The notes below the pieces were generated by a model. That model saw only the letters and a list, made by a program, of their open reading frames with translations, had not been told where the DNA came from and did no database searches. DNA of 64,000 bases, taken from NCBI RefSeq assembly GCF_016406145.1, contig NZ_CP066306.1, positions 2,170,001 through 2,234,000 of the forward strand. Direction: 5' to 3'. Position 1 is the first letter of the stretch. Each line of letters starts with the position of its first letter. A program made the translations under genes and the position numbers. The DNA comes from Pseudomonas putida. GTDB taxonomy: Bacteria > Pseudomonadota > Gammaproteobacteria > Pseudomonadales > Pseudomonadaceae. Shown piece after piece: positions 41,261 through 50,728 of the stretch.

Positions 41261-41271
41261 AACAACAACAA
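41261..41271 (+). promoter_or_regulatory. Crc/Hfq-type CA motif upstream of mhpT
   Basis: AACAACAACAA lies 15 bases before the mhpT ATG, in the ribosome-binding region. It is the strongest AAnAAnAA match in the window outside the sRNA. It would allow Crc to repress uptake of the substrate. Confidence 0.6.
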
Positions 41272-41285
41272 TTCGGGTATCAACG

Positions 41286-42518
41286 ATGAAAGCATTGCAC
41301 AACTTTGCCGCCCAGCAAGCCGCGCCGGCTGGCAACACTCACCTATCGCTCACCATCGGCCTGTGCTTTCTGGTCGCCTTGATGGAGGGTCTCGACCTGC
41401 AGGCTGCCGGTATCGCCGCTCAGGGCATCGCCGCCGACTTCGCCCTCGACAACCTGCACATGGGCTGGGTCTTCAGCGCCGGCATCCTTGGTTTGCTACC
41501 CGGCGCATTTGTCGGCGGCTGGCTGGCCGACCGCATCGGTCGCAAACGGGTGCTAATGGCCTCGGTGGCGCTGTTCGGGATATTTTCCCTCGCCACCGCC
41601 CAGGCCTGGGACTTCCCTAGCTTGCTGGGCGCGCGCCTGCTTACGGGCCTTGGTCTCGGAGCCGCGTTGCCCAACCTCATCGCCCTGACCAGTGAGTGTG
41701 CTGGAGGACGGCTGCGCGGTTTCGCCGTCAGCCTCATGTACTGTGGCGTGCCGCTGGGGGCAGCGCTCGCGGCAGGTATCAGCATCGCCGGCTATGCCGG
41801 AAGCTGGAAGACGGTGTTCATCGTTGGTGGCGTGGTGCCGCTCCTGATCGTGCCGCTGCTTGGCTTGTTCCTGCCCGAATCGCCGGCTTTTATCCAGCGT
41901 GAGGCGCAGTCCGAGACGCCGCGTACCGGCGTCTGGCAGGGGCTGTTCCAAGAGGGCGCCGCGACTGTCACGCTCCTGCTCTGGGTCAGCTACTTCTTCA
42001 CGCTCATGGTGGTGTACATCCTGATCAACTGGTTGCCGAGCCTGTTGGTTGACCAGGGCTTCAGCCCGGCGCAGGCCGGCTGGGTGATGTTCTCCCTGCA
42101 GATTGGCGCAGCGGTCGGCACGCTGGTGCTCGGGGCGCTGGCCCAACGGCTACCGGCCTGGGCAATCTCATCGCTGGTCTACGCCGGCATCCTTGCTGCT
42201 CTCGCCATCCTCGGCGTTTCCAGCGAGTTCCCCTCGATGTTGCTCGCTGGCGCGGTCGCTGGCTTTTTCGCTACAGGTGGCCAGGGCGTGCTGTACGCAT
42301 TGGCCCCGCCGCTGTACCGCACCGATGTGCGCGTCACCGGCGTCGGCAGTGCGCTGGCGGTCGGGCGTATTGGTGCCATGAGTGGGCCGCTGGTGGCCGG
42401 TCAGGTGCTTGCCCTCGGCGGCGGCACCCTCGGTGTGATGCTCGCTTCGGCGCCTGGCATCGTGGTCGCCGCCGTGGCGATGTTCTGTCTGTCGGCGCGT
42501 CGCGACCGCCACATCTGA
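41286..42518 (+). CDS. mhpT: MFS transporter for 3-(3-hydroxyphenyl)propionate
   Basis: 410 residues, twelve hydrophobic segments. Aromatic acid:H+ symporter family pattern: LMEGLDLQAAGIAAQGIA in helix 1, and GGWLADRIGRKRVL in the loop 2-3. It ends the mhp cluster 64 bases after mhpE. Substrate is inferred from its place in the operon. Confidence 0.9.
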   Translation: MKALHNFAAQQAAPAGNTHLSLTIGLCFLVALMEGLDLQAAGIAAQGIAADFALDNLHMGWVFSAGILGLLPGAFVGGWLADRIGRKRVLMASVALFGIFSLATAQAWDFPSLLGARLLTGLGLGAALPNLIALTSECAGGRLRGFAVSLMYCGVPLGAALAAGISIAGYAGSWKTVFIVGGVVPLLIVPLLGLFLPESPAFIQREAQSETPRTGVWQGLFQEGAATVTLLLWVSYFFTLMVVYILINWLPSLLVDQGFSPAQAGWVMFSLQIGAAVGTLVLGALAQRLPAWAISSLVYAGILAALAILGVSSEFPSMLLAGAVAGFFATGGQGVLYALAPPLYRTDVRVTGVGSALAVGRIGAMSGPLVAGQVLALGGGTLGVMLASAPGIVVAAVAMFCLSARRDRHI

Positions 42519-42554
42519 CACGCCGCCCCTCATCCTGCTATAGAGAGCCTTCAA

Positions 42555-44222
42555 ATGACAATTCCAACTCGGCGCTTTCGTGCCTGCGCATTGCTTGTCA
42601 CGGCCTTGTGCTCCGCCCCATTCGCGCTTGCGGATCAACGGCCCAATATCCTTTTGGTGGTGGCTGACGATCTTGGTTACTCGGATATCGGTGCCTTCGG
42701 TAGCGAGATACATACGCCCACGATCGACTCTTTGGCCAGCAGTGGTGTAGTTCTACGCGATTTCCACACCGCGCCCAGTTGCTCGCCGACGCGTGCCGCA
42801 TTGCTGACAGGTAACGACCAGCACCTCTCCGGCCTCGGCCTGATGGCCGAAGTACGCAAGCGTCGCTTCGCCAGCCAACCCGTGCTGCCGGGATACGAAG
42901 GCGTGCTGAACAAAAACGCCGTCACCTTGCCGCAGCTTTTAAGCGACGCTGGCTACAAAACCATTATTTCCGGCAAGTGGCACCTTGGCAGAGCGCCTGA
43001 GTTGCAGCCGCAAAATCGCGGTTTCGAAGAGTCCTATGTGGTGCTGGAGGGCGGTTCGGCGAACTATCGGCAGAAGGAAATGGGCCTGTTCCCCAACTAC
43101 CCGGCGACCTTCCTGCACAATGGCAAGCAGGTGGAGCTCCCGGCTGACTTCAATGCCACGGTGAACTACACCGATCACCTGATCGAATCGATCGACGCTG
43201 CCCGGCGCGAAAACAAGCCTTTCTTCGCATTCGCCGCCTACACCGCCCCGCACTGGCCGCTGCAGGCCCCGGACCGCTATCTGCAACAGACCCGAGGCCG
43301 CTATGACGCAGGTTACCAGGCGATCGCCAACAAGCGTGTCGAGCGCATGCATGCGTTGGGGCTGCTGAGCGAGGAAGAAGCCGCCAGCGCAAGCGTGGAT
43401 GCACCGAATTGGAGCGGCATGTCGACAGAAGCCCGGCAGCATGCTGCGCGCAAGATGGAAATCTATGCCGCAATGGTGGAACAGTTGGACGACCAGGTCG
43501 CACGGCTGGTCGAACACCTGAAGAAAACCGGCCAGTACGACAACACGTTGATCGTGTTCATGTCCGACAACGGCCCGGAAAGTAAGGACTACGACGGTCG
43601 CCTCGCTGAATGGGTGAATGCCAATTTCGACAACAGTCTCGCCAACATGGGCCGGGTCAACTCTTTCGTCGCCTATGGCAAAGACTGGGCTGCGGTCAGC
43701 GCCACGCCACTGCGCGGCGCCAAGCAGAGCGTTCTGGAGGGGGGCACGCGAGTACCCGCCATTGTCAGCCTGCCGGGAGGTATCTCACCGGGAGAACGAA
43801 ACGAGCTGCTCAATGTGCGCGACCTTATGCCGACAATTCTGGAGTTTGCCAAGGTTCCGGTACCTGGCATCGAATATGCCGGTCGCCCCGTTCATCCGTT
43901 GCAGGGCGAGTCGTTCGTTCCGCTTCTGCGCGATCCGAGAGCCACGACCCTCAACGGCGATCGCAGCGTAGTCGGTTGGGAAGTGGACGGCAGCGCGGCA
44001 CTGCGCCTCGGTTCGATGAAGCTGGTGTATTCCGGCAAGCCGGGCGATGCCTGGCAATTGTTCGATCTTGCCAAGGACAAGGGTGAACGGCACGACCTCG
44101 CCGGCCAACAACCGCAACTGATCGAGACCATGAAAGCTCATTGGCGTCATTACGCGCAAGTCAACAACATTGCCTTGGACCCCGACCTGAGCCCGGCTGA
44201 ACCCCTGCTTAAAAAGAACTGA
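42555..44222 (+). CDS. secreted arylsulfatase
   Basis: 555 residues with a signal peptide (1-26, ending FALA). Sulfatase motif 1 PSCSPTRAALLTG supplies the Cys that becomes formylglycine (C-x-P-T-R variant). Metal ligands are ADDLGYSD and VFMSDNGPE; motif 2 is GKWHLG. It hydrolyses sulfate esters in the periplasm. It starts 36 bases after mhpT on the same strand, so it may be read with the mhp genes. An anaerobic-type or FGE maturase is not in the window. Confidence 0.93.
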   Translation: MTIPTRRFRACALLVTALCSAPFALADQRPNILLVVADDLGYSDIGAFGSEIHTPTIDSLASSGVVLRDFHTAPSCSPTRAALLTGNDQHLSGLGLMAEVRKRRFASQPVLPGYEGVLNKNAVTLPQLLSDAGYKTIISGKWHLGRAPELQPQNRGFEESYVVLEGGSANYRQKEMGLFPNYPATFLHNGKQVELPADFNATVNYTDHLIESIDAARRENKPFFAFAAYTAPHWPLQAPDRYLQQTRGRYDAGYQAIANKRVERMHALGLLSEEEAASASVDAPNWSGMSTEARQHAARKMEIYAAMVEQLDDQVARLVEHLKKTGQYDNTLIVFMSDNGPESKDYDGRLAEWVNANFDNSLANMGRVNSFVAYGKDWAAVSATPLRGAKQSVLEGGTRVPAIVSLPGGISPGERNELLNVRDLMPTILEFAKVPVPGIEYAGRPVHPLQGESFVPLLRDPRATTLNGDRSVVGWEVDGSAALRLGSMKLVYSGKPGDAWQLFDLAKDKGERHDLAGQQPQLIETMKAHWRHYAQVNNIALDPDLSPAEPLLKKN

Positions 44223-44291
44223 CTACGCGCTGTCGGGCTTCAAGATCTGGAGCCCGTCAGGGCAAGGAAGAGCGGCATGCCCGCGACTACC

Positions 44292-44302
44292 AATAAGAAC
44301 AA
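44292..44302 (+). promoter_or_regulatory. Crc/Hfq-type motif upstream of the OprD-like porin gene
   Basis: AATAAGAACAA contains AAnAAnAA and sits just before the AGAGG ribosome site of the porin gene (ATG at 44319). Confidence 0.45.
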
Positions 44303-44318
44303 TCAGAGGTATTTCTTC

Positions 44319-45569
44319 ATGTTGAGCACCTATAAAGGCCTGCTCATGGCCACCGTTGTGCCTTTTGCCTGCTCCAGCATGGCCAGTGGTTTCATCAATG
44401 ACAGCAAGGGTAGCCTGACCCTCGAAAACTATTACTTCGATCGGGATTACCGTGAGGGGCCAGGTCAATCCCAGACCCAGGAATGGGCACAGGGATTGGT
44501 TCTGGACATGCGTTCGGGATTTACCGAAGGCCCCGTCGGTTTTGGCGTCGATGCGCTTGGTCAGCTGGGTTTCAAATTGGATTCCGGTCCGGGGCGCAGC
44601 GGCATAGGCTTGCTCAGCGTGGATGCTGAAACCGGTGAGCCGGGGGAGAGCTATGGAAAATTCGACGTGCTGGGCAAGGCCCGTCTGTCGAAGACTCAAT
44701 TCGAACTCGGTACGAAGCAGGTGCTCGCGCCCGTGGCTCGCGGCATGAACGTGCGACTTTTCCCACCATTGATGCGTGGCGCATTCCTGACTTCCCGTGA
44801 GATAGACGACCTCACGCTTCAGGTGACGCGTATCGACGCGATTAAACTGCGTAACTCGACCAATCATGAGCCGATGTCGATCAGCAGTCCGTATCGTCGC
44901 TTCAATGGCTCTGCCACCAGCGACCAATTCGACATCCTTGGCGTCGACTACCAATGGAATGCGGGCCTGGCCACCAGTTACTACCATGCAACGCTGCAGG
45001 ATCTATACCGGCAGGACTACATCAGCCTCCTGCATACATGGGCGCTGCCGCAAGCAAAGCTGGTCAGCGACCTGCGCTATTTCATCAGCAGGGAAGACGG
45101 CGCAGGTGAAGCCGGCCCGGTGGACAACCGCACCTTCAGCAGCATGTTCACGCTCAGTACCCAGGGACATTCCATCGGTCTAGGCTACATGGCACTTAGC
45201 GGGGCCACCGCCATGCCCTACGTTGCCGGTACCAGCCCATACGTGAACACCGGCGGCTCGCAGGTCAGCGAGTTCGTCAACCCCGGCGAGAAGACCTGGC
45301 AGTTCAGGTACGACTACGATTTTGTCGCGCTAGGCGTGCCAGGGCTGAAATTCATGTGGCGTTACATGGATGGTCGGCAGCTCAAACTGCCCATCGCCAA
45401 GTTCGAGGCCGAAGAGTCGGAGCGCGATGTCGAGCTCAGCTACGTCATCCAGAGCGGCAGTCTTAGGAACCTTGGCATTCGCCTGCGCAATGCCGACTAC
45501 CGCGCCGACTTCACCCGTGAAATCGACGAGACACGGGTGCAGATCGACTATACCTTGGCGCTCTGGTGA
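44319..45569 (+). CDS. OprD-family outer-membrane porin
   Basis: 416 residues from MLSTYKGLLMATVV (AGAGG upstream). A signal peptide (~1-23, ending SSMAS) precedes an 18-strand OprD-type barrel: SLTLENYYFDRDYREG..., QEWAQGLVLDMRSGFTEGPVGFGVDALG, and the terminal strand VQIDYTLALW ending in an aromatic. OprD/OpdK-type porins admit aromatic acids or amino acids. It lies 97 bases after the sulfatase, so a sulfated or free aromatic acid is a reasonable guess. Confidence 0.92.
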   Translation: MLSTYKGLLMATVVPFACSSMASGFINDSKGSLTLENYYFDRDYREGPGQSQTQEWAQGLVLDMRSGFTEGPVGFGVDALGQLGFKLDSGPGRSGIGLLSVDAETGEPGESYGKFDVLGKARLSKTQFELGTKQVLAPVARGMNVRLFPPLMRGAFLTSREIDDLTLQVTRIDAIKLRNSTNHEPMSISSPYRRFNGSATSDQFDILGVDYQWNAGLATSYYHATLQDLYRQDYISLLHTWALPQAKLVSDLRYFISREDGAGEAGPVDNRTFSSMFTLSTQGHSIGLGYMALSGATAMPYVAGTSPYVNTGGSQVSEFVNPGEKTWQFRYDYDFVALGVPGLKFMWRYMDGRQLKLPIAKFEAEESERDVELSYVIQSGSLRNLGIRLRNADYRADFTREIDETRVQIDYTLALW

Positions 45570-45617
45570 GCGTAACTCCGCCAAGGGCTCTCACGTGAAT
45601 TTCTCAATAGGATTGGA

Positions 45618-47912
45618 ATGAATCGTTGTCTCGGTCGCGGTGTCGTGTTGGTGCTGCTAGCGCTTTCGTGGTACGCCTCGGGCGCGCAGGTCCCTGAGCT
45701 CGCCCAGAACGCTGCCGGCTACGCGCCAGCAGATAGCTGTGCGGGGTGTCACATTAAACAAGCCAAGGCCTGGAAAGGCTCTGATCATGATTGGGCGATG
45801 CGTGTGGCGGATCCATCCAGTGTATTGGGAGACTTCTCAGGCGTAATCTTCAGCGATGCGGGCGTCGAGACGCGATTTTTCCGCCGTGGTGACCTGTTCT
45901 TCACACGTACCGAGGGAGAAGATGGCAAGCCCGCGGACTTTCAGATTCGCTATACCTTCGGCCACCGCCCGCTACAGCAGTATCTGGTAGCCTTTCCTGG
46001 TGGCCGGCTGCAAGCCCTGACTGTCGCTTGGGACAGCAGACCTGCCAGCGCGGGCGGGCAGCGATGGTTTTCCCTTTATCCTGGTCAGCGTTTTTCTGCT
46101 GGCGATGCACTTCACTGGACCGGGCGATATCAGAACTGGAATGCCATGTGTGCAGATTGTCATTCCACGAACCTGCAAAAAGGCTATGACAGTCAGAGCG
46201 ATACCTTCGCCACTACCTGGCATGAGCAGAATGTGGGGTGCCAATCCTGCCACGGCCCAGCGCAATCCCATGTGAACTGGGCACGAAAGGCTCAATCGAA
46301 AACCCCTCATGACTCAGCTGGCGACGTCGGTCTGCTGGTGGACTTCTCCGCCCTCGGGGCCCAGGGGCTCATCGAGCAATGCGCTTACTGCCACAGTCAT
46401 CGTGAGGGCCTGGGCGTTGCCCAGCAACCCGGGCATCCGTCACTCGATGCAGTGCTTCCGGCTACGTTGCGGCCAGATTTGTATCACGCCGATGGGCAGA
46501 TCCAGGCAGAAGTGTACGTTTACGGCTCTTACACCCAGAGCAAGATGTACGCGGCGGGCGTGACATGCACCGACTGCCATGATCCACACTCCACACGGGT
46601 GAAACGCGAGGGCAACAGCCTCTGCCTGCAATGCCATAACCCCAAGCCACCGACCGAGCGATTTCCCACCTTGCTGGCAAAGAACTACGACAGCCCTGTC
46701 CATCACCATCACACGCCGTCATCGGCAGGCAGCCAGTGTGTGAACTGTCACATGCCAGAAGCAACGTACATGGTCGTGGATCCCCGCCGAGACCACAGTA
46801 TACGAATACCTCGCCCGGACCTTGCGCGAGCGACAGGCAGCCCAGACGCTTGCACTCGATGTCACCAGGGCAAGACGGTTGAGTGGGCAGCTGAAGCGGT
46901 CAAGGGTTGGTTTGGCCAACCGCAACGTCCACCTCACTACGGTGAAACCTTTCAGGCGGTGCGTACTCGCAGCGCAGAATCCATAGCCCTGCTTGTCCAA
47001 GTGATCGATGACCTAGGCAAACCTGCAATCGTGAGGGCAACGGCGGCTGATCGCCTGGCTGACTTTGGCGGGGCTGCGCTACCAAGCCTGAGCAAAGCGT
47101 TGGAAGACCACAGCGCATTGGTGCGTGCTTACGCGGTAAGTGGTTTTACGGTGCTTACCCCGGCGCAGCGGGTTGTGCATTTGTTGCCGCTACTCAACGA
47201 TCCTCTTCGCGCAGTGCGTGACGAAGCCATACGTGCGTTGGCGGATATTCCGCTGGCTGCGCTTCCATCGGCCCGCAGGGCGGGTTTCAGGGCTCAGTTA
47301 CAGGAATACGAACAACGTTTGCACGCCAATGCCGACTTGCCGGGTAACCGCTTGAACTTGGCTGTGTTCCTGGAGCGTCGCGGTCGCGAACTTGAAGCCA
47401 TGGAACAGTACCGTCAGGCCTTGCGCATGGATCCTTACTTCTCACCTGCTCGTGTAAACCTGGCGGCACTCGCCAGTAGGACCCTGCACATGGATGAAGC
47501 CGAACGGGTGCTGCGCAAGGGTATTTCTCTGCAGGACATACCGAAGGCAGACCGCGCGAACCTGGCTTACATGCTGGCGCTTTTGCTGGTAGAGCGTGGT
47601 CAGCCTGAGGATGCAGCCGTATATATGGCTGAGGCAGCTGAAGCCGCGCCTCAAAATACCCGGATCCGTTACAACCAAGGGCTGCTTTTGCTGCAGTTGC
47701 GCCAATCCGAGGCCGCGCGCAAGGCCTTGGAAGCCGGCCTGAGTCAGGCGCCGGCCGATTCCGACCTTCTCTATGCATTGATCTACCTACATAGTGTCAG
47801 CGGAGGTCGCGAGCAGGCAGTTCGATATTGGCGACAACTCAGACTGGTCTCACCCAATGATCCTAGGCTTATTCCATTACGCCGCGAACTCGGAGTTTCT
47901 GAAGGAGAGTAA
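45618..47912 (+). CDS. octahaem c-type cytochrome with HEAT and TPR repeats
   Basis: 764 residues with a signal peptide (1-23). Eight CxxCH haem sites occur at residues 41, 178, 208, 255, 317, 336, 374 and 412, so the whole N-terminal half is a multihaem domain. Residues ~455-560 look like HEAT-type helical pairs (LSKALEDHSALVRAYAV), and 580-750 are TPR repeats (NLAVFLERRGRELEAMEQYRQALRMDP). Periplasmic. The family is seen in many proteobacteria without a tested role. It follows the porin by 49 bases and is probably in one unit with sulfatase and porin. Confidence 0.9.
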   Translation: MNRCLGRGVVLVLLALSWYASGAQVPELAQNAAGYAPADSCAGCHIKQAKAWKGSDHDWAMRVADPSSVLGDFSGVIFSDAGVETRFFRRGDLFFTRTEGEDGKPADFQIRYTFGHRPLQQYLVAFPGGRLQALTVAWDSRPASAGGQRWFSLYPGQRFSAGDALHWTGRYQNWNAMCADCHSTNLQKGYDSQSDTFATTWHEQNVGCQSCHGPAQSHVNWARKAQSKTPHDSAGDVGLLVDFSALGAQGLIEQCAYCHSHREGLGVAQQPGHPSLDAVLPATLRPDLYHADGQIQAEVYVYGSYTQSKMYAAGVTCTDCHDPHSTRVKREGNSLCLQCHNPKPPTERFPTLLAKNYDSPVHHHHTPSSAGSQCVNCHMPEATYMVVDPRRDHSIRIPRPDLARATGSPDACTRCHQGKTVEWAAEAVKGWFGQPQRPPHYGETFQAVRTRSAESIALLVQVIDDLGKPAIVRATAADRLADFGGAALPSLSKALEDHSALVRAYAVSGFTVLTPAQRVVHLLPLLNDPLRAVRDEAIRALADIPLAALPSARRAGFRAQLQEYEQRLHANADLPGNRLNLAVFLERRGRELEAMEQYRQALRMDPYFSPARVNLAALASRTLHMDEAERVLRKGISLQDIPKADRANLAYMLALLLVERGQPEDAAVYMAEAAEAAPQNTRIRYNQGLLLLQLRQSEAARKALEAGLSQAPADSDLLYALIYLHSVSGGREQAVRYWRQLRLVSPNDPRLIPLRRELGVSEGE

Positions 47913-48170
47913 GTCTGCATTAACGTGGAAGAGGTCTTTACCGGATACCTTTGGCATTTGGAGGCGATAACTGCAGGCCACGGCGGAGCGCTTTTCACCC
48001 ATTGCGGATAGTGGATGTTCAGTGATGCTTTGACATTTTCAATGAACATCATCCGGATGCAGTGCTTCCTCGTTGTAATAGGCCATTGGACACGGATCTT
48101 AGTGACTCCATTACAGCTGGAAGACTTGAGTTATTGGCCCCCCTTTGGGTTCAGATGTCTCTCGTCAGGC

Positions 48171-49010
48171 TCAGCAGAAGACAGCCCTTCCCGAAATACA
48201 GTGCTGCACCTCCCCACCCACCCAGATCGTTCCGTTGATGCATTCGATCTGTAACCGACCGCGACGCCCCATAACCGTGCCCTGGCTGACCGTGTACCGA
48301 TCACGAAGGATGCCTGCTCCGATCAACCACTGAGCCAGGCCTGCATTGAGGCTTCCCGTGACCGGATCCTCGTTGCATTCCTCCCCCATAAAAGTTCTGA
48401 CCTCCACATCTGCTTCAGCCTCGGGACCTGCCCAAGGCGCAATGACGCCGACATTCAACCCCTGCAGTGCGGCGTAATCGGGTTTGATCGCCAGGACCTG
48501 ATCACGACCCGCCAGCAACACTCCCGCCCAGCCAGGACCATTGTCCACCCATTGGCTAGCCAAGATCTGTCCCGCAGCAAGACCGAGCCCCTGCTCGATC
48601 TGATTCAGCGTCTTGGCGTCCAACGGGCCGCTGCGCAGCAGTGGGGGAGCAGAGAAAGCCAAATACCGCCCCTGCTTGAGCACACGAATCAAGCCAGCCG
48701 AACACTCTTGAATGATCTCAACGTTCTCGCGGTTACCTTGCTGTTTCAACCATACCTCGCAACTTCCTAGTGTAGGGTGCCCGGCGAAGGGTAACTCCCG
48801 TAGCGGGGTAAAAATGCGTACGCGATAATGCGCCTCGGGCGCTTCAGGTCTTAGCAGAAAAGTGGTTTCACTGAGTTGCGTCCAGCGAGCGAAAGCCTGC
48901 ATCTGCTCGGCTGTCAGCTCGTCGGCCCCCACTACCACGGCCAGCGCATTACCCTCGTGGGGACGCTCGGCAAATACATCTACCTGTTCGAATTGCAGAT
49001 AAAACGGCAT
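48171..49010 (-). CDS. PhzF-family isomerase
   Basis: 279 residues. N-terminal motif QVDVFAERPHEGNALAVVVGAD with a conserved Glu in WTQLSETTFLL (the catalytic position of PhzF), then FAGHPTLGSCEVW and the second-half motif EDPVTGSLNAGLAQWL. Most PhzF relatives are not in phenazine clusters and none of the other phz genes is here, so the substrate is unknown. It appears intact and is transcribed alone. Confidence 0.88.
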   Translation of the reverse strand: MPFYLQFEQVDVFAERPHEGNALAVVVGADELTAEQMQAFARWTQLSETTFLLRPEAPEAHYRVRIFTPLRELPFAGHPTLGSCEVWLKQQGNRENVEIIQECSAGLIRVLKQGRYLAFSAPPLLRSGPLDAKTLNQIEQGLGLAAGQILASQWVDNGPGWAGVLLAGRDQVLAIKPDYAALQGLNVGVIAPWAGPEAEADVEVRTFMGEECNEDPVTGSLNAGLAQWLIGAGILRDRYTVSQGTVMGRRGRLQIECINGTIWVGGEVQHCISGRAVFC

Positions 49011-49026
49011 CAGACTTCCTTGATAG

Positions 49027-49209
49027 CTATCGGTTGAATATCGCCAACTGGAGCGCGAGGCTACTCGCTACGCGGAAATAGTGGGAGGGTGCTCCGATCA
49101 CGAGGTCGCCGAGGATAGCCTCATCCACGCGCAGCCGGTTGATCTCCAAACGACCGTACTTGGCTACGACATGATACCGGTCGTACCACGCCCGCCTGAG
49201 GGCAGTGAA
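49027..49209 (-). pseudogene. C-terminal fragment of an unknown gene next to the IS30 element
   Basis: About 60 codons (LRRAWYDRYHVVAKYGRLEI...SSLALQLAIFNR) are open to a TAG, with a stop directly upstream and no start. Codon use looks like a real gene. The piece lies ~50 bases from the IS30 left end, suggesting truncation or deletion on insertion. Confidence 0.35.
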
Positions 49210-49260
49210 TCACCTTCGATTTTACGGCTTGATTGACTGACCGTTAGCGACCCAGACTGG

Positions 49261-50349
49261 GCGGTCTCAGTGACCAAGTGCAACACCCGAGGTAAGGTGC
49301 TGCATGACTACTCACTACACCCACTTGACCATCGAAGAGCGCGTAACGCTAATGATCATGCGTATGCAAGGCGCCTCGCTGCGAGCCATCGCCCAAGTTC
49401 TTGGGCGCCAACCCAGCACGCTGAGTCGAGAGGTGCGGCGCCAGTCGCAGCCTGAGCACTATGACGCCAGCACTGCCGGTGCTCGAGCCCGTGCCCTCAG
49501 ACACGTCCCGAGGTGCAGCAAGATTCTTGCCCCTGGTTCTGAACTGTTCCAGGTCGTACACAGCATGTTGGCCAAGGGCTGGTCTCCTCAGCAAATTGCC
49601 GCCAGACTCAAGGACTACTGGCCTGATAATCCTGAGCGGCATGTGAGTCACGAAACGATCTACCTGACAATCTATGCATACCCACGCGGCGAGCTTAAGC
49701 GTCAACTCATTGGTTACCTGCGCCAGGGCGGCAGCAAGCGGCGTACTCGCAGCACTGCGCCAGCTCGGCGCGAGCGCTATCCAGCTGAACAGAATATTCG
49801 CTACCGGCCTGAAGAGGTCGAGGGTCGACAAGTGCCAGGTCATTGGGAAAGCGACCTGATCATGGGCGCGAACAATCGCTCGGCAGTAGCGACGATGGTC
49901 GAGCGCACGAGCCGTTTCGTGATCCTGGCCAAGTTGGATGCGCCCACCGCAGACGCCGCGCTAGAGGGGATGACGCGAGAACTTTCGCGGATGGCACCGG
50001 CGCTGCTGAAAACCATGACCCATGACCAAAGCAGCGAGATGGCCAAGCATCAAGAGCTGACAGCTCGTACGGGAATGAAGATCTACTTCGCTGACCCGCA
50101 CAGCCCTTGGCAAAGAGGCAGCAACGAGAACACGAACGGCCTGCTCCGGCAGTACTTACCCAAGGGCACCGATTTGTCGCTGGTTAGCCAGGAGCGGCTG
50201 GACGAGATTGCCGACTTGCTCAACACCCGACCTCGTCAGACATTGGGCTGGAAATTCCCTGTTGAAGTGTTGACGGATCATCTGCAACTGCTGGCAACCA
50301 ATCGGCTCAACATTATCAACTGACTGTTGCACTTGGAACCTGAGGCCGC
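49261..50349 (+). mobile_element. IS30-family insertion sequence
   Basis: About 1.09 kb. The ends are imperfect inverted repeats: left GCGGTCTCAGTGACCAAGTG then CAACA; right, on the complementary strand, GCGGCCTCAGGTTCCAAGTG then CAACA (about 20 of 25 positions alike). One intact transposase lies between. No target duplication is obvious. Confidence 0.88.
49304..50323 (+). CDS. IS30-family transposase
   Basis: 339 residues, full length. N-terminal helix-turn-helix THLTIEERVTLMIMRMQGAS...RQPSTLSREVRR and the DDE core: GHWESDLIMG, MTHDQSSEMAKHQ and ADPHSPWQRGSNENTNGLLRQYLPKG with the final Glu. The reading frame is intact, so the element may be active. Confidence 0.95.
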   Translation: MTTHYTHLTIEERVTLMIMRMQGASLRAIAQVLGRQPSTLSREVRRQSQPEHYDASTAGARARALRHVPRCSKILAPGSELFQVVHSMLAKGWSPQQIAARLKDYWPDNPERHVSHETIYLTIYAYPRGELKRQLIGYLRQGGSKRRTRSTAPARRERYPAEQNIRYRPEEVEGRQVPGHWESDLIMGANNRSAVATMVERTSRFVILAKLDAPTADAALEGMTRELSRMAPALLKTMTHDQSSEMAKHQELTARTGMKIYFADPHSPWQRGSNENTNGLLRQYLPKGTDLSLVSQERLDEIADLLNTRPRQTLGWKFPVEVLTDHLQLLATNRLNIIN

Positions 50350-50442
50350 CAAGCGTTGCACTTCATCGAAGTCGAGCAAACGGCTGTCCACGAAGCCCTC
50401 AGGTAGGGCCCACATCAGAGAGGTGAGTTCCATCTGCATCAT
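50342..50442 (-). pseudogene. possible N-terminal fragment of a gene disrupted by IS30
   Basis: On the minus strand an open frame starts MMQMELTSLMWALPEGFVDS and runs (RLLDFDEVQRLA) directly into the IS30 right end. It may be the 5' part of an interrupted gene; whether the 49027-49209 piece belongs to it cannot be told. No clear ribosome site. Confidence 0.3.
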
Positions 50443-50728
50443 CCGGCAGAACCGACTTCATTCACATCAATGCCCCATCAAGTAAAGACAGGCGCCCGGA
50501 AAGACAGCCGATAAGCTGCAAGAGTTCACGCCTTAAGTCCCCCATCGACTTATTCCAATAGACGTTCAAACAATGCACTGCAGATGATATGAAGTTCAAA
50601 ACACCTAGTGGCCGATTTACATGAACCTCTCGCCTCACCCACCCCTTTGGTGCTCGCACCTGGAGTGATGGCATTGTGCCTTGGGCGGAAGGTATGATGC
50701 TACCTACCATCAAAATCATGGAGGGATT
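50443..50728. other. gap without a supported gene
   Basis: A minus-strand open frame (50462-50737) exists but lacks a ribosome site and recognisable motif and overlaps the start of the next gene. Base composition is less GC-rich than the core regions, in keeping with accessory DNA. Confidence 0.4.

Noticed and set aside
48171..49010. Phenazine biosynthesis locus
   Set aside because: Only a PhzF-like gene is present; no phzA/B/C/D/E/G. PhzF relatives are common outside phenazine pathways.
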